The notes beneath the pieces were generated by a model. The model searched no databases. It was not told the DNA's origin and worked only from the letters and a program-made list of their open reading frames with translations. 64,000 bases of DNA from VRUE01 sp036271315 (GTDB taxonomy: Bacteria > Actinomycetota > Thermoleophilia > Solirubrobacterales > 70-9), in contig DATBAV010000018.1 of the NCBI GenBank assembly GCA_036271315.1, positions 62,001-126,000 on the forward strand. Reading direction: 5' to 3'. Positions within the stretch are counted from its first letter, which is position 1; each line of letters starts with the position of its first letter. Below, piece after piece: positions 52,994 to 63,268 of the stretch. The translations under genes were made by a program, and so were the position numbers.

Positions 52994-54213
52994 GCCTGCT
53001 CGAAGCGGGGCAGGACCGCCGTCGCGGCGAAGGTCTTAGCCCGCTCCGCGGCGGCTCGACCCATGCGCTCACGGCGCTCGGGGTCGACGATCAGTTCGTG
53101 CATCGCCGTGGTCAGGGCGGTGACGTCGCCCGGGGGCACGAGGATCCCGCTCTCCGGGGTCAGCATGTCCGTGTGGCCGCCGGGCCGGGTGCCAATCACC
53201 GGCCGCCCGCGGCTCATGCCCTCCGAGACCGTGGCGCCTAGCGGCTCGGGCCAGAGCGAGGGCAGGACGCCGAACATCGCCCGATCCCAGGCCGCCATCA
53301 CGACCTCGTTCGGCACGTCGGTGAGGACGGTCGCGTCGGGCGGGAAGTCCGGTGGGGAGTCGCGCTCGAAGGTCCCCATCAGGACCAGCGGTGGGGGCGA
53401 GGCAAGTCGCCGGTAGGCATCGAAGAGCGTCTGCAGCCCCTTGACCTTGCGGAAAGCGCCGACGTAGAGGATGAACGGCTGCGCGGGGAGACGCTCCATC
53501 CAGGCGCCGATGTCGGGCTCCTCGGCGCCCGGCTCGGGCGGCAGCTCAGCCTGGAAGCTGGGGATCGTCACCTCGAAGAGGTTTCTGTCCTCGCCGGGCC
53601 GGAAGAGGTTGTCGACGGTTACGTCGTGGACGAAGGTGCTGACACTGTGCAGTCCGGTCATCTTGCGCACCAGCAGCGGCTTGGAAAGCCTCACCCCGAT
53701 CGCTGCGACCCAGCCCTTGGGGACACCGTAGTAGTCGCCGGCGCAGGCGAGGCACTTGAGTGGCCCCGGGCCGCTGCATGGCTGCCCCTTTTGCAGCAAG
53801 GTCCGCGTCGCGCAGAAGTATCCGTAGTCGCGGCCGGAGACCAGCAGCGGGACCTTGCGGCGGCCGAGCGCGACGGCGACCGAGAAGGCGAGCCAGCCGT
53901 AGGCGTGGATCAGCTCCGGCTCGAAGTCGGCGATCAGGCGGCGCAGGCTGAGCACGGTGACCGGGTCGGGGAAGGGCGGCTGGTGGCGCTGCGTGCCAGG
54001 GCGAACCAGGAAGCGGAGGGCGGTGCGCAGGTTGCGGACCCGGTGGACCTCGAACCCCTCGCCCTGTTCGACCGTCGGCAGGCCTCCGTGCCAGGGGGTG
54101 ACGACGACGATCTCATGACCGCGCTCTGCCATCGAGCGAGCGAGCAGCTGGGCCTGGCGGTGGGCTCCGCCGATGTAGGGCGGGAAGTGATCGGTGGCGA
54201 TCAGGATCCGCAT
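52945..54213 (-). CDS. Family 4 glycosyltransferase
   Basis: 422-residue GT-B enzyme. The N-terminal Rossmann domain starts MRILIATDHFPPYIGGAHRQ, typical of GT4, and the C-terminal Glycos_transf_1 domain has ILYVGAFRKVKGLQTLFDAY and the E-x7-E-like nucleotide motif around PEPLGATVSEGMSRGRPVIG. It probably adds a sugar to a cell-surface glycan or glycolipid. A Cys-rich insert (LQKGQPCSGPGPLKCLACAG) is unusual and resembles the metal-binding-like loop seen in some actinobacterial GT4 proteins. ATG 54213 is chosen at the conserved start. A TCTCATCT-type site lies 24-41 bases upstream. Confidence 0.9.
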   Translation of the reverse strand: MRILIATDHFPPYIGGAHRQAQLLARSMAERGHEIVVVTPWHGGLPTVEQGEGFEVHRVRNLRTALRFLVRPGTQRHQPPFPDPVTVLSLRRLIADFEPELIHAYGWLAFSVAVALGRRKVPLLVSGRDYGYFCATRTLLQKGQPCSGPGPLKCLACAGDYYGVPKGWVAAIGVRLSKPLLVRKMTGLHSVSTFVHDVTVDNLFRPGEDRNLFEVTIPSFQAELPPEPGAEEPDIGAWMERLPAQPFILYVGAFRKVKGLQTLFDAYRRLASPPPLVLMGTFERDSPPDFPPDATVLTDVPNEVVMAAWDRAMFGVLPSLWPEPLGATVSEGMSRGRPVIGTRPGGHTDMLTPESGILVPPGDVTALTTAMHELIVDPERRERMGRAAAERAKTFAATAVLPRFEQAYSEAIESGRERPSAS

Positions 54214-54236
54214 TGCGGCGGAGGATCGGGGCGCTT

Positions 54237-54254
54237 GATTAACGCCAGATGAGA
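54237..54254 (-). promoter_or_regulatory. TCTCATCT motif site B-minus, upstream of the GT4 gene
   Basis: Read on the minus strand the sequence is TCTCATCTGGCGTTAATC, nearly identical to site C of the response regulator (TCTCATCTGGCATTCATC). It directs toward the GT4 gene starting at 54213 and lies back to back with site B-plus. Confidence 0.55.
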
Positions 54255-54258
54255 ACGC

Positions 54259-54276
54259 TCTCATCTCGGCTTAAGC
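54259..54276 (+). promoter_or_regulatory. TCTCATCT motif site B-plus, upstream of uppP
   Basis: TCTCATCTCGGCTTAAGC ends 21 bases before the uppP ATG. It matches site A (TCTCATCTCCGTTTAAGC) at 16 of 18 positions. The two divergent sites overlap in a perfect GATGAGA-ACGC-TCTCATC inverted repeat (54248-54265). Confidence 0.6.
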
Positions 54277-54297
54277 AAGGGGCCGAATGATCCCCGC

Positions 54298-55167
54298 ATG
54301 CACCCGATCTCCTACCTGCAGGCGATCGTCCTCGGCCTGATCCAGGGCATCGCCGAGCCGTTCCCGATCTCCAGCCTCGGCCACGGCGTGATCGTTCCCA
54401 GCGTCTTCGGCTGGAACATCCACCAGAACGACGACTACTTCCTCGCCTTCCTCGTCGCCACCCACTGTGCCACCGCGATCGTCCTCTTCTTCTTCTTTCT
54501 CGAGGACTGGAAGCGGATCTTCAGCGGGCTCTGGCGCTCGATCCGCGGCCGCGGCATCGCCCCCGGGGACACCGACGCCCGCCTCGGCTGGCTGCTGGTG
54601 GTGGGCACGGTTCCGGCCGGCATCCTCGGCCTGGCCCTGGAGCACTCGCTGCGGACCCTGTTCGCCTCGCCGGAGGCCGCGGCCCTCTTCCTCACCCTCA
54701 ACGGCGTCCTCCTGCTTGCCTTCGAGAGCCTGCGCCGCCGCCAGCCGACCCCTGGTGACGGCGAGGGCGACTCCGACCCACGGATCGCGGAGAAGATGAG
54801 CTTCCGCCAGGCGGCGGCGATCGGCACCGCCCAGGCCGCGGCGCTGATCCCGGGGATCTCGCGCTCGGGCGTGACCATGGGCGGCGGCTTGATCGTCGGC
54901 CTCTCCAACGAGGACGCTGCCCGCTTCGCCTTCCTGCTGGCGACGCCGATAATCGCCGCCGCCGGGTTCCTGAAGCTGCCCGAACTGCTCGGCTCTGCCG
55001 GCGACGGGGTCCGCGGGCAGGCGCTTGTCGGCGCCATCGCCGCGGCCCTCACCACCTACCTCGCCGTCAAGTTTCTGCTGCGCTTCTTCCAGACCAACCG
55101 CCTGACGCCGTTTGGCATCTACTGCATCGCCGCCGGCCTGATCCTCTCGGTGGCCTTCGCGCTTTGA
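54298..55167 (+). CDS. uppP: Undecaprenyl-diphosphatase, UppP/BacA family
   Basis: 289-residue integral membrane phosphatase that converts undecaprenyl diphosphate to the monophosphate carrier. The first catalytic region reads LGLIQGIAEPFPISSLGHG and the second IPGISRSGVTMGGGL. By alignment with E. coli BacA, E21, S27, H30 and R174 are kept (E20, S26, H29 and R189 here), but the position of E17 is a glutamine (Q16) and F-L is replaced by P-F. It may therefore have altered activity or a related substrate. First gene of a three-gene operon; the next gene begins 12 bases downstream. Confidence 0.85.
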   Translation: MHPISYLQAIVLGLIQGIAEPFPISSLGHGVIVPSVFGWNIHQNDDYFLAFLVATHCATAIVLFFFFLEDWKRIFSGLWRSIRGRGIAPGDTDARLGWLLVVGTVPAGILGLALEHSLRTLFASPEAAALFLTLNGVLLLAFESLRRRQPTPGDGEGDSDPRIAEKMSFRQAAAIGTAQAAALIPGISRSGVTMGGGLIVGLSNEDAARFAFLLATPIIAAAGFLKLPELLGSAGDGVRGQALVGAIAAALTTYLAVKFLLRFFQTNRLTPFGIYCIAAGLILSVAFAL

Positions 55168-55178
55168 GGCCTGTTCGC

Positions 55179-56099
55179 GTGAGAGCTCTCCTGGCCCCGA
55201 TCGCGCTGCTGCTGATCGCTGCCTCGATCGGTGGATGCGGTGGCACGTCCAGCTCGTCGACGGCCACGGCTTTGAGCAGTGCGCCGCCCGCGAAAGCGGC
55301 CAAGGCGCCGGCCGGGTCGCACACTGCGGTGATCGTGCTCGAGAACAGGGAGTTCGGCGAAGTGATCGGTGCCGCCGACGCTCCGTACTTGAACCGCCTG
55401 GCCTCGCAGGGCGCGCTGGCGGTCAACGACTACGCGATCACGCATCCCTCGCTCCCCAACTACCTCGCGATGACCGGGGGCTCGACCTTTGGGATCAGCG
55501 AAGACTGCACCGACTGCCACGCCTCGGGCCCGAACCTGGCCACGCAGCTTTCGGGCGCCGGCGTCGATTGGCGCGCCTACATGGGGGCGATGCCGAGCCC
55601 CTGTTTCAGCGGCGCCGAAGCGGGCGAGTACGCGAAACGGCACAACCCGTTCATGTACTACCCCTCGGTCGCATCCAACCCCTCGCTCTGCGCCCGTGAC
55701 GTTCCCGAAACCCAGCTGCGAGCGGACCTCACTCACCGGCAGCTACCGGCTTTCGCCTGGGTCAGTCCCAATCTCTGCGAGGACGCCCACAGCTGTGGGT
55801 TCGGCTCGGCGGACACCTACCTGCGCCAAGTCGTCCCGCCGCTGCTCTCCCAACTCGGACCGGGCGGGCTGCTCGTCATCACCTTCGACGAGGGGACGAG
55901 CGATGCGGGCTGCTGCGGCAACGCCTCGGGTGGGCGCATCGCCACGATCCTGCTCGGCCCCGGCGTGCGCGCGGGTACGCGCCTGCACCGGCCCTACTCG
56001 CAGTACTCGCTGCTCGCCACACTCGAGGACCGCTTCGGCGTGCCCCGCCTGCGCAATGCCCGTTCCGCCTCGGCTCTCGACCTCACCGGCAAGTCATGA
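55179..56099 (+). CDS. Phosphoesterase-family lipoprotein (phospholipase C / acid phosphatase-like)
   Basis: 306-residue predicted lipoprotein of the alkaline-phosphatase-fold phosphoesterase family (PF04185-like). The lipobox is SIGGCGG. The start of the domain is AVIVLENREFGEVIG, followed by THPSLPNYLAMTGGS (nucleophile loop: the Ser or Thr before P) and a metal-binding segment LLVITFDEGTSD near the end of the core. It would hydrolyse a phosphate ester outside the membrane, possibly a lipid-linked or polyprenyl phosphate given its place between uppP and a COG4705 gene (inference). GTG 55179 is chosen, with GAGG nine bases ahead; TTG 55164 would overlap the uppP stop. Confidence 0.85.
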   Translation: MRALLAPIALLLIAASIGGCGGTSSSSTATALSSAPPAKAAKAPAGSHTAVIVLENREFGEVIGAADAPYLNRLASQGALAVNDYAITHPSLPNYLAMTGGSTFGISEDCTDCHASGPNLATQLSGAGVDWRAYMGAMPSPCFSGAEAGEYAKRHNPFMYYPSVASNPSLCARDVPETQLRADLTHRQLPAFAWVSPNLCEDAHSCGFGSADTYLRQVVPPLLSQLGPGGLLVITFDEGTSDAGCCGNASGGRIATILLGPGVRAGTRLHRPYSQYSLLATLEDRFGVPRLRNARSASALDLTGKS

Positions 56100-56926
56100 G
56101 CGCGCTGTCGGACAAGCTCGTAAGCAACCGGGAGCACTTCTCCAAGGTGCCCGAAGTCACCGCCTTCTTCTGGATCGTCAAGGCGCTGACCACGGCGATG
56201 GGCGAGTCGACCTCGGACTTCCTCGTCCACAGCCTCGTCCCCGAGATCGCCGTCGTCCTCGGCGGCATCGCCTTCTGCATCGCCCTCTACATCCAGTTCG
56301 GCAAGGACCGCTACGTGCCCTGGGCCTACTGGTTGGCGGTGGCGATGGTCGGCGTCTTCGGCACGATGGCCGCCGACGTCCTCCACGTCGGCCTCGGCGT
56401 CCCCTACATCGTCTCGACGGTCTTCTACGCGATCGTCCTCGCCGTGGTCTTCCGGGCCTGGTATGTCAACGAGGGCACGCTCTCGATCCACAGCATCGTC
56501 ACCCCGCGCCGCGAGCTCTTCTACTGGGCGGCCGTGCTCGCCACCTTCGCCCTCGGCACCGCCGCCGGCGACCTCACCGCGGTCACCTTCGGCCTCGGTT
56601 ACTTCGGCTCGATTCTGCTCTTCCTGGCGATCATCGCGATCCCGGCGCTCGGCTACTTCCGCTTTGGCATGAACTCGATCCTCGCCTTCTGGTTCGCCTA
56701 CGTCGTCACCCGCCCGGTCGGCGCCTCGGTCGCCGACTGGCTCTCCGTCTCCTCTGCCCGCGGCGGCCTCGCCCTCGGCACCGGCCCGGTCAGCCTCGTC
56801 CTCGCCGCCGCTATTGCCGCCTTCGTTTACTACCTAGCCAAGACCGGCAGGGACACGCCCGCGGACCAATCCGCGAGCGCTGACGATCTGGTCTCGCGAG
56901 GGGCGACAGCCGGAGTTTCGGCATAG
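56096..56926 (+). CDS. COG4705-type membrane protein, short form
   Basis: 276-residue membrane protein with about eight helices, paralogue of the N-terminal part of 45746-46996. Shared features are a KVPEVTAFFWIVKALTTAMG start and internal YWAAVLATFALGTAAGDLTA and FWFAYVVTRPVGASVADWL segments. It lacks the USP-like domain. The ATG overlaps the stop of the phosphoesterase gene (ATGA), so all three operon genes are made together. The family function is unknown. The last 93 bases overlap the convergent secreted-protein gene. Confidence 0.85.
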   Translation: MSALSDKLVSNREHFSKVPEVTAFFWIVKALTTAMGESTSDFLVHSLVPEIAVVLGGIAFCIALYIQFGKDRYVPWAYWLAVAMVGVFGTMAADVLHVGLGVPYIVSTVFYAIVLAVVFRAWYVNEGTLSIHSIVTPRRELFYWAAVLATFALGTAAGDLTAVTFGLGYFGSILLFLAIIAIPALGYFRFGMNSILAFWFAYVVTRPVGASVADWLSVSSARGGLALGTGPVSLVLAAAIAAFVYYLAKTGRDTPADQSASADDLVSRGATAGVSA

Positions 56927-57847
56927 CTTTGCGCTGAAGCTCGGGCCCGCAAGGTCTACGCGACCAAGGCCAGGCAGGTCGACGCTCAGGGGGCCGGCCC
57001 AGCTGTTTTCGCCGCCGGGGTTTCGCAGGAAGTCCGCCGATCCGTGAAATGGAGCGGGAGGGGTGATCTTGGCCGAGGCGGGGTAGTTGCCGGCGTCGCT
57101 GAGGGAGAGGTCGTCCGTTGCGCCGGTTATCGACACCTCTCTGAAAATCGTCATACCCCTTCGCCGTTCCGCCGCGTACCCGGAGAATGAGGTAACGGGG
57201 CTGGTTCCCGCGCTCAGCGTGCTGGCCCAAAAAGCGACCGACCGTCCGCGTTTTGGTCCCGACGTAGCGAACAGGCGGGTCCTTTCTCCTTCGGGTTCCG
57301 GTTTGGAGGGGTTGAAGATCGAGCGTTTGCAGATTTCCTTTGTGACCGTGACGACTTCGCCCGGGGCTCGGTTCGTGTGGACTGAGGTGTACCCACGTTC
57401 GCCACGAATGCGGATCACTCCCTGAAAGTAACCACGCTGTTTGGTCGTCTTCCCACCCTTGCAAGGTGGGAAGAAGCCCGCTTCCCTATGTGGTCGTCCG
57501 ATCGGGTGGAACTCCACTGAGACCCGGCCGATGCCGGGGAATTCGGCGTCGATCCCGGCGTCCTTCGCCTGTCGATGGCGCACGGCATAGACCGCCACAC
57601 TGGGGCCTTTGTTGACGAATACCTCAACGAAGCGATTGCTCTTGGAGACTTGGATCGCGTATCCATGGCTGCCCTTGAGGTTCAGTTCAACTTCGTGGCG
57701 TCCAGGTATGACGAGGTAGCCGGGCTTGGCGTTGGCGGGAGCGGTTGTAAGCAGCAGGGCAAGCGCGGCGCAGGCAAGCGCCACCGCCACGATCAGCGCC
57801 CTGGGAGTCCGATTGGCCTCGGTGGGGTCGGCGAGCGGTATGCGCAC
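56834..57847 (-). CDS. Exported protein of unknown function
   Basis: 337-residue secreted protein. The signal peptide is ALIVAVALACAALALLLTTA, then PANA. The mature part is beta-rich and basic, with VEVFVNKGPSVAVYAV, FFPPCKGGKTTKQRGYFQGV and paired cysteines near the C-terminus (KLCRNSGC). I recall similar proteins in Solirubrobacterales but know no function. The C-terminal 30 codons are antisense to the end of the COG4705 gene (93-base overlap), unusually long; both reading frames remain open and plausible there. Confidence 0.65.
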   Translation of the reverse strand: MRIPLADPTEANRTPRALIVAVALACAALALLLTTAPANAKPGYLVIPGRHEVELNLKGSHGYAIQVSKSNRFVEVFVNKGPSVAVYAVRHRQAKDAGIDAEFPGIGRVSVEFHPIGRPHREAGFFPPCKGGKTTKQRGYFQGVIRIRGERGYTSVHTNRAPGEVVTVTKEICKRSIFNPSKPEPEGERTRLFATSGPKRGRSVAFWASTLSAGTSPVTSFSGYAAERRRGMTIFREVSITGATDDLSLSDAGNYPASAKITPPAPFHGSADFLRNPGGENSWAGPLSVDLPGLGRVDLAGPSFSAKLCRNSGCRPSRDQIVSARGLVRGRVPAGLG

Positions 57848-57931
57848 GGGGCGAGCCTAACCTCGATCTCACGGTTGCGCCGGTCCGCGCGTTTATATGG
57901 ATGACGGCACGCATCCGAGAAGAGCCACGAA

Positions 57932-58444
57932 ATGACCGCAACGCACACCGCCATCGACTCGCCAATCGGGGAGCTGACGCTCGTCGCCAGCGACGGCGTG
58001 CTCAGCGGGATCTACTTCCCGGGCCACTGGCACATGCCCGCGCCGGAGGTGTTCGGAGCGCGCTCGGAGCGCGGCTTCGAGCAGGCCCAGCAGCAACTTG
58101 GCGAGTACTTCGCCGGCCAGCGGACCGAGTTCGAGCTGACGACGGCGGTCACCGGCGAGGAGTTCCAGCGACGGGTCTGGGAGCTGATCGACCGCATTCC
58201 CTACGGGCAGACGACGACCTACGGCGAGATGGCGCAGGAGCTGGGCGATCCAGCGCTGGCGCGCGAGGTCGGCGCCGCGGTCGGCCGCAACCCACTCTCG
58301 ATCGTCGTCCCCTGCCACCGAGTGGTCGGCAAGGACGGCAAGCTCACCGGCTACGCCGGTGGCCTCGAGCGCAAGCGCTTCCTGCTCGAGCTCGAGGGAG
58401 CCGGCGAGCGGATCGAAGCCGAGCAGTTGCAGCTGGCCGGCTGA
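57932..58444 (+). CDS. ogt: Methylated-DNA--protein-cysteine methyltransferase
   Basis: 170-residue Ogt/MGMT suicide repair protein removing O6-alkyl groups from guanine. The active-site motif is VVPCHRVVG with Cys128, preceded by the helix-turn-helix segment FQRRVWELIDRIPYGQTTTY. The N-terminal domain (IDSPIGELTLVAS) is the usual short form. ATG 57932 is chosen; a start at 57901 belongs to another frame. It is alone on its strand and convergent with tauE/safE. Confidence 0.95.
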   Translation: MTATHTAIDSPIGELTLVASDGVLSGIYFPGHWHMPAPEVFGARSERGFEQAQQQLGEYFAGQRTEFELTTAVTGEEFQRRVWELIDRIPYGQTTTYGEMAQELGDPALAREVGAAVGRNPLSIVVPCHRVVGKDGKLTGYAGGLERKRFLLELEGAGERIEAEQLQLAG

Positions 58445-58446
58445 GA

Positions 58447-59220
58447 TCAGGTCAGGCCGAGGACCGCGTAGCGCAGCCCGAGCGCCAGGGCTAGAAGGCC
58501 GAGCCCGCGCCGCAGGAGCTCCTCGGGTAGTTGGCTCTGCAGGCGAGCGCCGAGGTAGGCCCCCGCCAACCCGCCGAGGCCCATTCCGATTCCAAGCGTC
58601 CAATCCGGGGCCAGATCGCCGCTGCCGCCGATGCTGAGCAGCGAGAAAGTCAGCACCCCGGCGATCGAGGTGAGGAAGGTCGCCGCCAGCGCCGCTGGCG
58701 CGACCTCGAACACCGAGAAGCCGAGGCCGACCAGGATCGGCCCGAGGATCGAGCCGCCGCCGATCCCGTAGATGCCACCAACCGTTCCGACTCCCAGGGC
58801 CAGCAGGACGATCTGGCGACGCCGATTGCGATCGGGCGGTTCGCCGACACGCGGCGCGGCGGCGAAGGCGAGCCAGGCCCCCAGCGGGACCAGGACGGCG
58901 GCGACGACGAGCAGGAACGAATCGGCGCGGTCCAGGAGCTCGACCCGGATCACCGCTCCGGCGACGACTCCAGGCAGGGTGCCAAGGACCAGCAGGCGGG
59001 TCAGCGGCGAGGACAGGCGTTGCTCGCGGTGGAACCGGAGGAGGGCGCCGGGAATGGCGATCAGGTTGTAGAGAAGGTTGGTTGGTGTGACCGCCGGGCT
59101 TGGCGTGTGCAGGACGCTGATCTGGACCGGGATCAGGAAGACCGCGCCGGAGACACCAACCGGCGTGGTGAAGACGGCGACGCAGAAGGCGATCCCCGCG
59201 CCGAGGGCGGCATCGAGCAT
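58447..59220 (-). CDS. TauE/SafE-family membrane transporter
   Basis: 257-residue integral membrane protein of the sulfite/organosulfonate exporter family, with about eight helices and the repeated G-x-G-G-G-x-x-x-P-like signature (GIYGIGGGSILGPILVGLGF). Some members export sulfite or sulfoacetate; others have unknown anions. It follows the MgtC-type gene by 6 bases on the same strand, so they are probably one transcript. Given the sulfotransferases elsewhere in the window a sulfur link is possible but unproven. Confidence 0.85.
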   Translation of the reverse strand: MLDAALGAGIAFCVAVFTTPVGVSGAVFLIPVQISVLHTPSPAVTPTNLLYNLIAIPGALLRFHREQRLSSPLTRLLVLGTLPGVVAGAVIRVELLDRADSFLLVVAAVLVPLGAWLAFAAAPRVGEPPDRNRRRQIVLLALGVGTVGGIYGIGGGSILGPILVGLGFSVFEVAPAALAATFLTSIAGVLTFSLLSIGGSGDLAPDWTLGIGMGLGGLAGAYLGARLQSQLPEELLRRGLGLLALALGLRYAVLGLT

Positions 59221-59226
59221 TCTGGC

Positions 59227-59931
59227 TCAGTCGAACATCTCGTTGACGTCGCCGGCGGCGACGCTGAGGACGCCGTCGATCTCGCCCAGCTCGGCCGCGA
59301 GCGCGGCTACCGAGCCGCCACCGTGGACCTCGAGCGAGACGGCCACCGCGCCGGGGTGGGGGCCCGAACTGCCCTCGGGGCGGTCGACGTTGACGTCGGC
59401 GACCTTGAAGTCGCGTGAGGTGCAGGCGGCGAGGACGCGGCGCAGGATTCCCCGTCCGTCCTCGTAGACGAGCCGTAGGGCAGAGGGCGCATAGGGCGAG
59501 GCCGGCAGCCGCCTCGCCAGTGGCGAGAGGCCGAAGACGACCGCGAAGTAGGCGACGGTGGTTGCGATCGCGAGCAGCGGAAGGGAGGCACCGCACGCCG
59601 CACCGACCGCGGCGGTCAGCCATACGCCCGCGGCGGTGGTCAGGCCGCGCACCGAGTCGCGGCGAACGAAGATCAGGCCGGCGCCGATGAAGCCGATGCC
59701 GGAGACGATCTGGGCCGCCACTCGGGAGGGGTCGAGGACGACCGTCTTCGGCTCCAGGACGTCGAAGAAGCCGTACTTGCTGATCAGCATGAACAGCGCT
59801 GAGCCGAGCCCGACGAGCGTGTAAGTCCGCAGGCCGGCGCTCTTCTGCGCCAGCTCTCGCTCCAGGCCGATCGCCGCGGAGAGGGCAAGGGCCAGGGCCA
59901 GCCGCCAGATCAAGTCCCACTCGTTGACCAT
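59227..59931 (-). CDS. MgtC/SapB-family membrane protein
   Basis: 234-residue protein with four to five N-terminal helices carrying the MgtC signature AAIGLERELAQKSAGLRTYTLVGLGSALF (partially shown), then a C-terminal ACT-like cytoplasmic domain (DFKVADVNVDRPEGSSGPHP). MgtC proteins help bacteria grow at low magnesium and affect the membrane ATP synthase in pathogens; in soil actinobacteria the role is unknown. ATG 59931. Co-transcribed with the TauE/SafE gene downstream. Confidence 0.9.
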   Translation of the reverse strand: MVNEWDLIWRLALALALSAAIGLERELAQKSAGLRTYTLVGLGSALFMLISKYGFFDVLEPKTVVLDPSRVAAQIVSGIGFIGAGLIFVRRDSVRGLTTAAGVWLTAAVGAACGASLPLLAIATTVAYFAVVFGLSPLARRLPASPYAPSALRLVYEDGRGILRRVLAACTSRDFKVADVNVDRPEGSSGPHPGAVAVSLEVHGGGSVAALAAELGEIDGVLSVAAGDVNEMFD

Positions 59932-59965
59932 CCCTATTCTCTATCAAAAGCATCAACAATTGCGA

Positions 59966-59981
59966 TTCGCGCTGGAGCGAA
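59966..59981. promoter_or_regulatory. TTCGC-N6-GCGAA inverted repeat upstream of lon
   Basis: An inverted repeat of TTCGC and GCGAA with a six-base centre lies in the 98-base divergent region between mgtC-like and lon genes, before a TATCCT that could be a -10 element (59990-59995). It might be a stress-regulator operator controlling lon; it does not match the classic HspR (HAIR) consensus. Confidence 0.3.
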
Positions 59982-60029
59982 CGCCGCGCTATCCTGTAGC
60001 GAGACTAACTACAGAAATTGGACTTAGAC

Positions 60030-62310
<2,281 letters not shown>

Positions 62311-62330
<20 letters not shown>

Positions 62331-62634
62331 CTGCACTCCCGTCCCCGCCGAGATGCGGGCGACGGCGACGCTATTGGAGCGCCGCTGGACGCTGGCGACG
62401 ATTTACGCCTGCGCCAGCGGCGCCGCCCGCTTCAACGAGTTCCGCCAGTCGCTTCCCGGCGTCTCGCCGACCACCCTCTCCGAGCGCCTCGAGCAGCTCG
62501 AGGCCGCTCGCATCGTCGAGCGCCACCTCGTCCCCGGCCGTCCGCCGCACACCGAGTACGTGTTGACCCGACACGGGGAGCGGTTGGCCCGGGCCGTAGC
62601 GGGCTTGCTAGAGAACCAGGTCGCCTCGGGGTAA
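62311..62634 (+). CDS. HxlR-type winged-helix regulator
   Basis: 107-residue regulator of the HxlR/MarR-like winged-helix group, recognised by LLERRWTLATIYACASGAAR, the F-N-E-F/Y-R helix, GVSPTTLSERLEQLEAARIV and the C-terminal wing VPGRPPHTEYVLTRHGERL. HxlR proteins often sense formaldehyde or oxidants through an N-terminal cysteine; two cysteines (CRSC) lie near the start here. ATG 62311 lies inside the lon 3' end, so the genes overlap by 20 bases and may be coupled. Targets are unknown. Confidence 0.8.
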
Positions 62635-62650
62635 TTGAGGAGTATTTTTT

Positions 62651-62677
62651 TGCGATGCGTTACGATATATCGCGTTA
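62651..62677. promoter_or_regulatory. AT-rich palindrome CGATATATCG upstream of the PadR gene
   Basis: CGATATATCG (62663-62672) is a perfect 10-base palindrome flanked by direct GCGTTA copies (62657-62662 and 62672-62677) and a wider GCGAT/ATCGC pairing. It lies 28 bases ahead of the PadR start codon in an AT-rich island unlike the surrounding DNA. PadR proteins bind AT-rich palindromes at their own promoters, so autoregulation is likely. Confidence 0.5.
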
Positions 62678-62699
62678 GTAATCGATAGAAAGGTTTTTC

Positions 62700-63242
62700 A
62701 TGCACCACAGATGCAATCCACGACACGCCGGGGTTCACCGGCACGAGGAGTTCGCGCGCAGCCGGGGCCCTCGCTACGGACGCGGTCGCGGTGGCCCGCG
62801 GGCGCGGCGCGGCGACGTTAGGGCCGCTGTGCTGGCCCTGCTCGACGAGCGCCCGATGCACGGCTACGAGATGATCAAGCAGTTGGAGGAGCGGACCGGG
62901 GGGGCCTGGGCGCCGAGCGCCGGCTCGATCTACCCGACCCTGCAGATGCTCGAGGACGAGGGCCTGATCAATGGCATCGAGGTCGACGGCAAGCGCCGCT
63001 TCACCCTCACCGACGCCGGCAAGGCCGAGCGCGAGTCGCGGGCCGGCGAGGAGACTCCCTGGGACGCGGTCCGCGCCGAGGCCGACCCGGAGCAGATCCA
63101 CCTGCGCGAGTCGGTCGGCAAGCTGCACCACTCGATCGGCCAGGTCTTCCACGCCGCCGACGAAGGTCAGCAGCGCCGGGTCCGCGAGCTGCTCGACGAG
63201 ACCCGCCGCAAGATCTACGCGATCCTCGCCGAGGAGGGCTGA
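62700..63242 (+). CDS. PadR-family regulator with His/Arg-rich N-terminus
   Basis: 180-residue PadR regulator. The winged-helix domain begins GDVRAAVLALLDERPMHGYE and contains GAWAPSAGSIYPTLQMLEDE, the PadR signature, then a C-terminal dimerisation helix. The N-terminal 38 residues, MHHRCNPRHAGVHRHEE followed by an Arg/Gly-rich run, are unusual and could bind a metal or haem. It lies immediately upstream of an encapsulated-ferritin and encapsulin pair, so it is a candidate metal-responsive regulator of iron storage (inference). ATG 62700 is used; a ribosome-like AGAAAGG site precedes it. Confidence 0.88.
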   Translation: MHHRCNPRHAGVHRHEEFARSRGPRYGRGRGGPRARRGDVRAAVLALLDERPMHGYEMIKQLEERTGGAWAPSAGSIYPTLQMLEDEGLINGIEVDGKRRFTLTDAGKAERESRAGEETPWDAVRAEADPEQIHLRESVGKLHHSIGQVFHAADEGQQRRVRELLDETRRKIYAILAEEG

Positions 63243-63268
63243 GGCAGCAGGCACCCCGGCCGCGCTCG

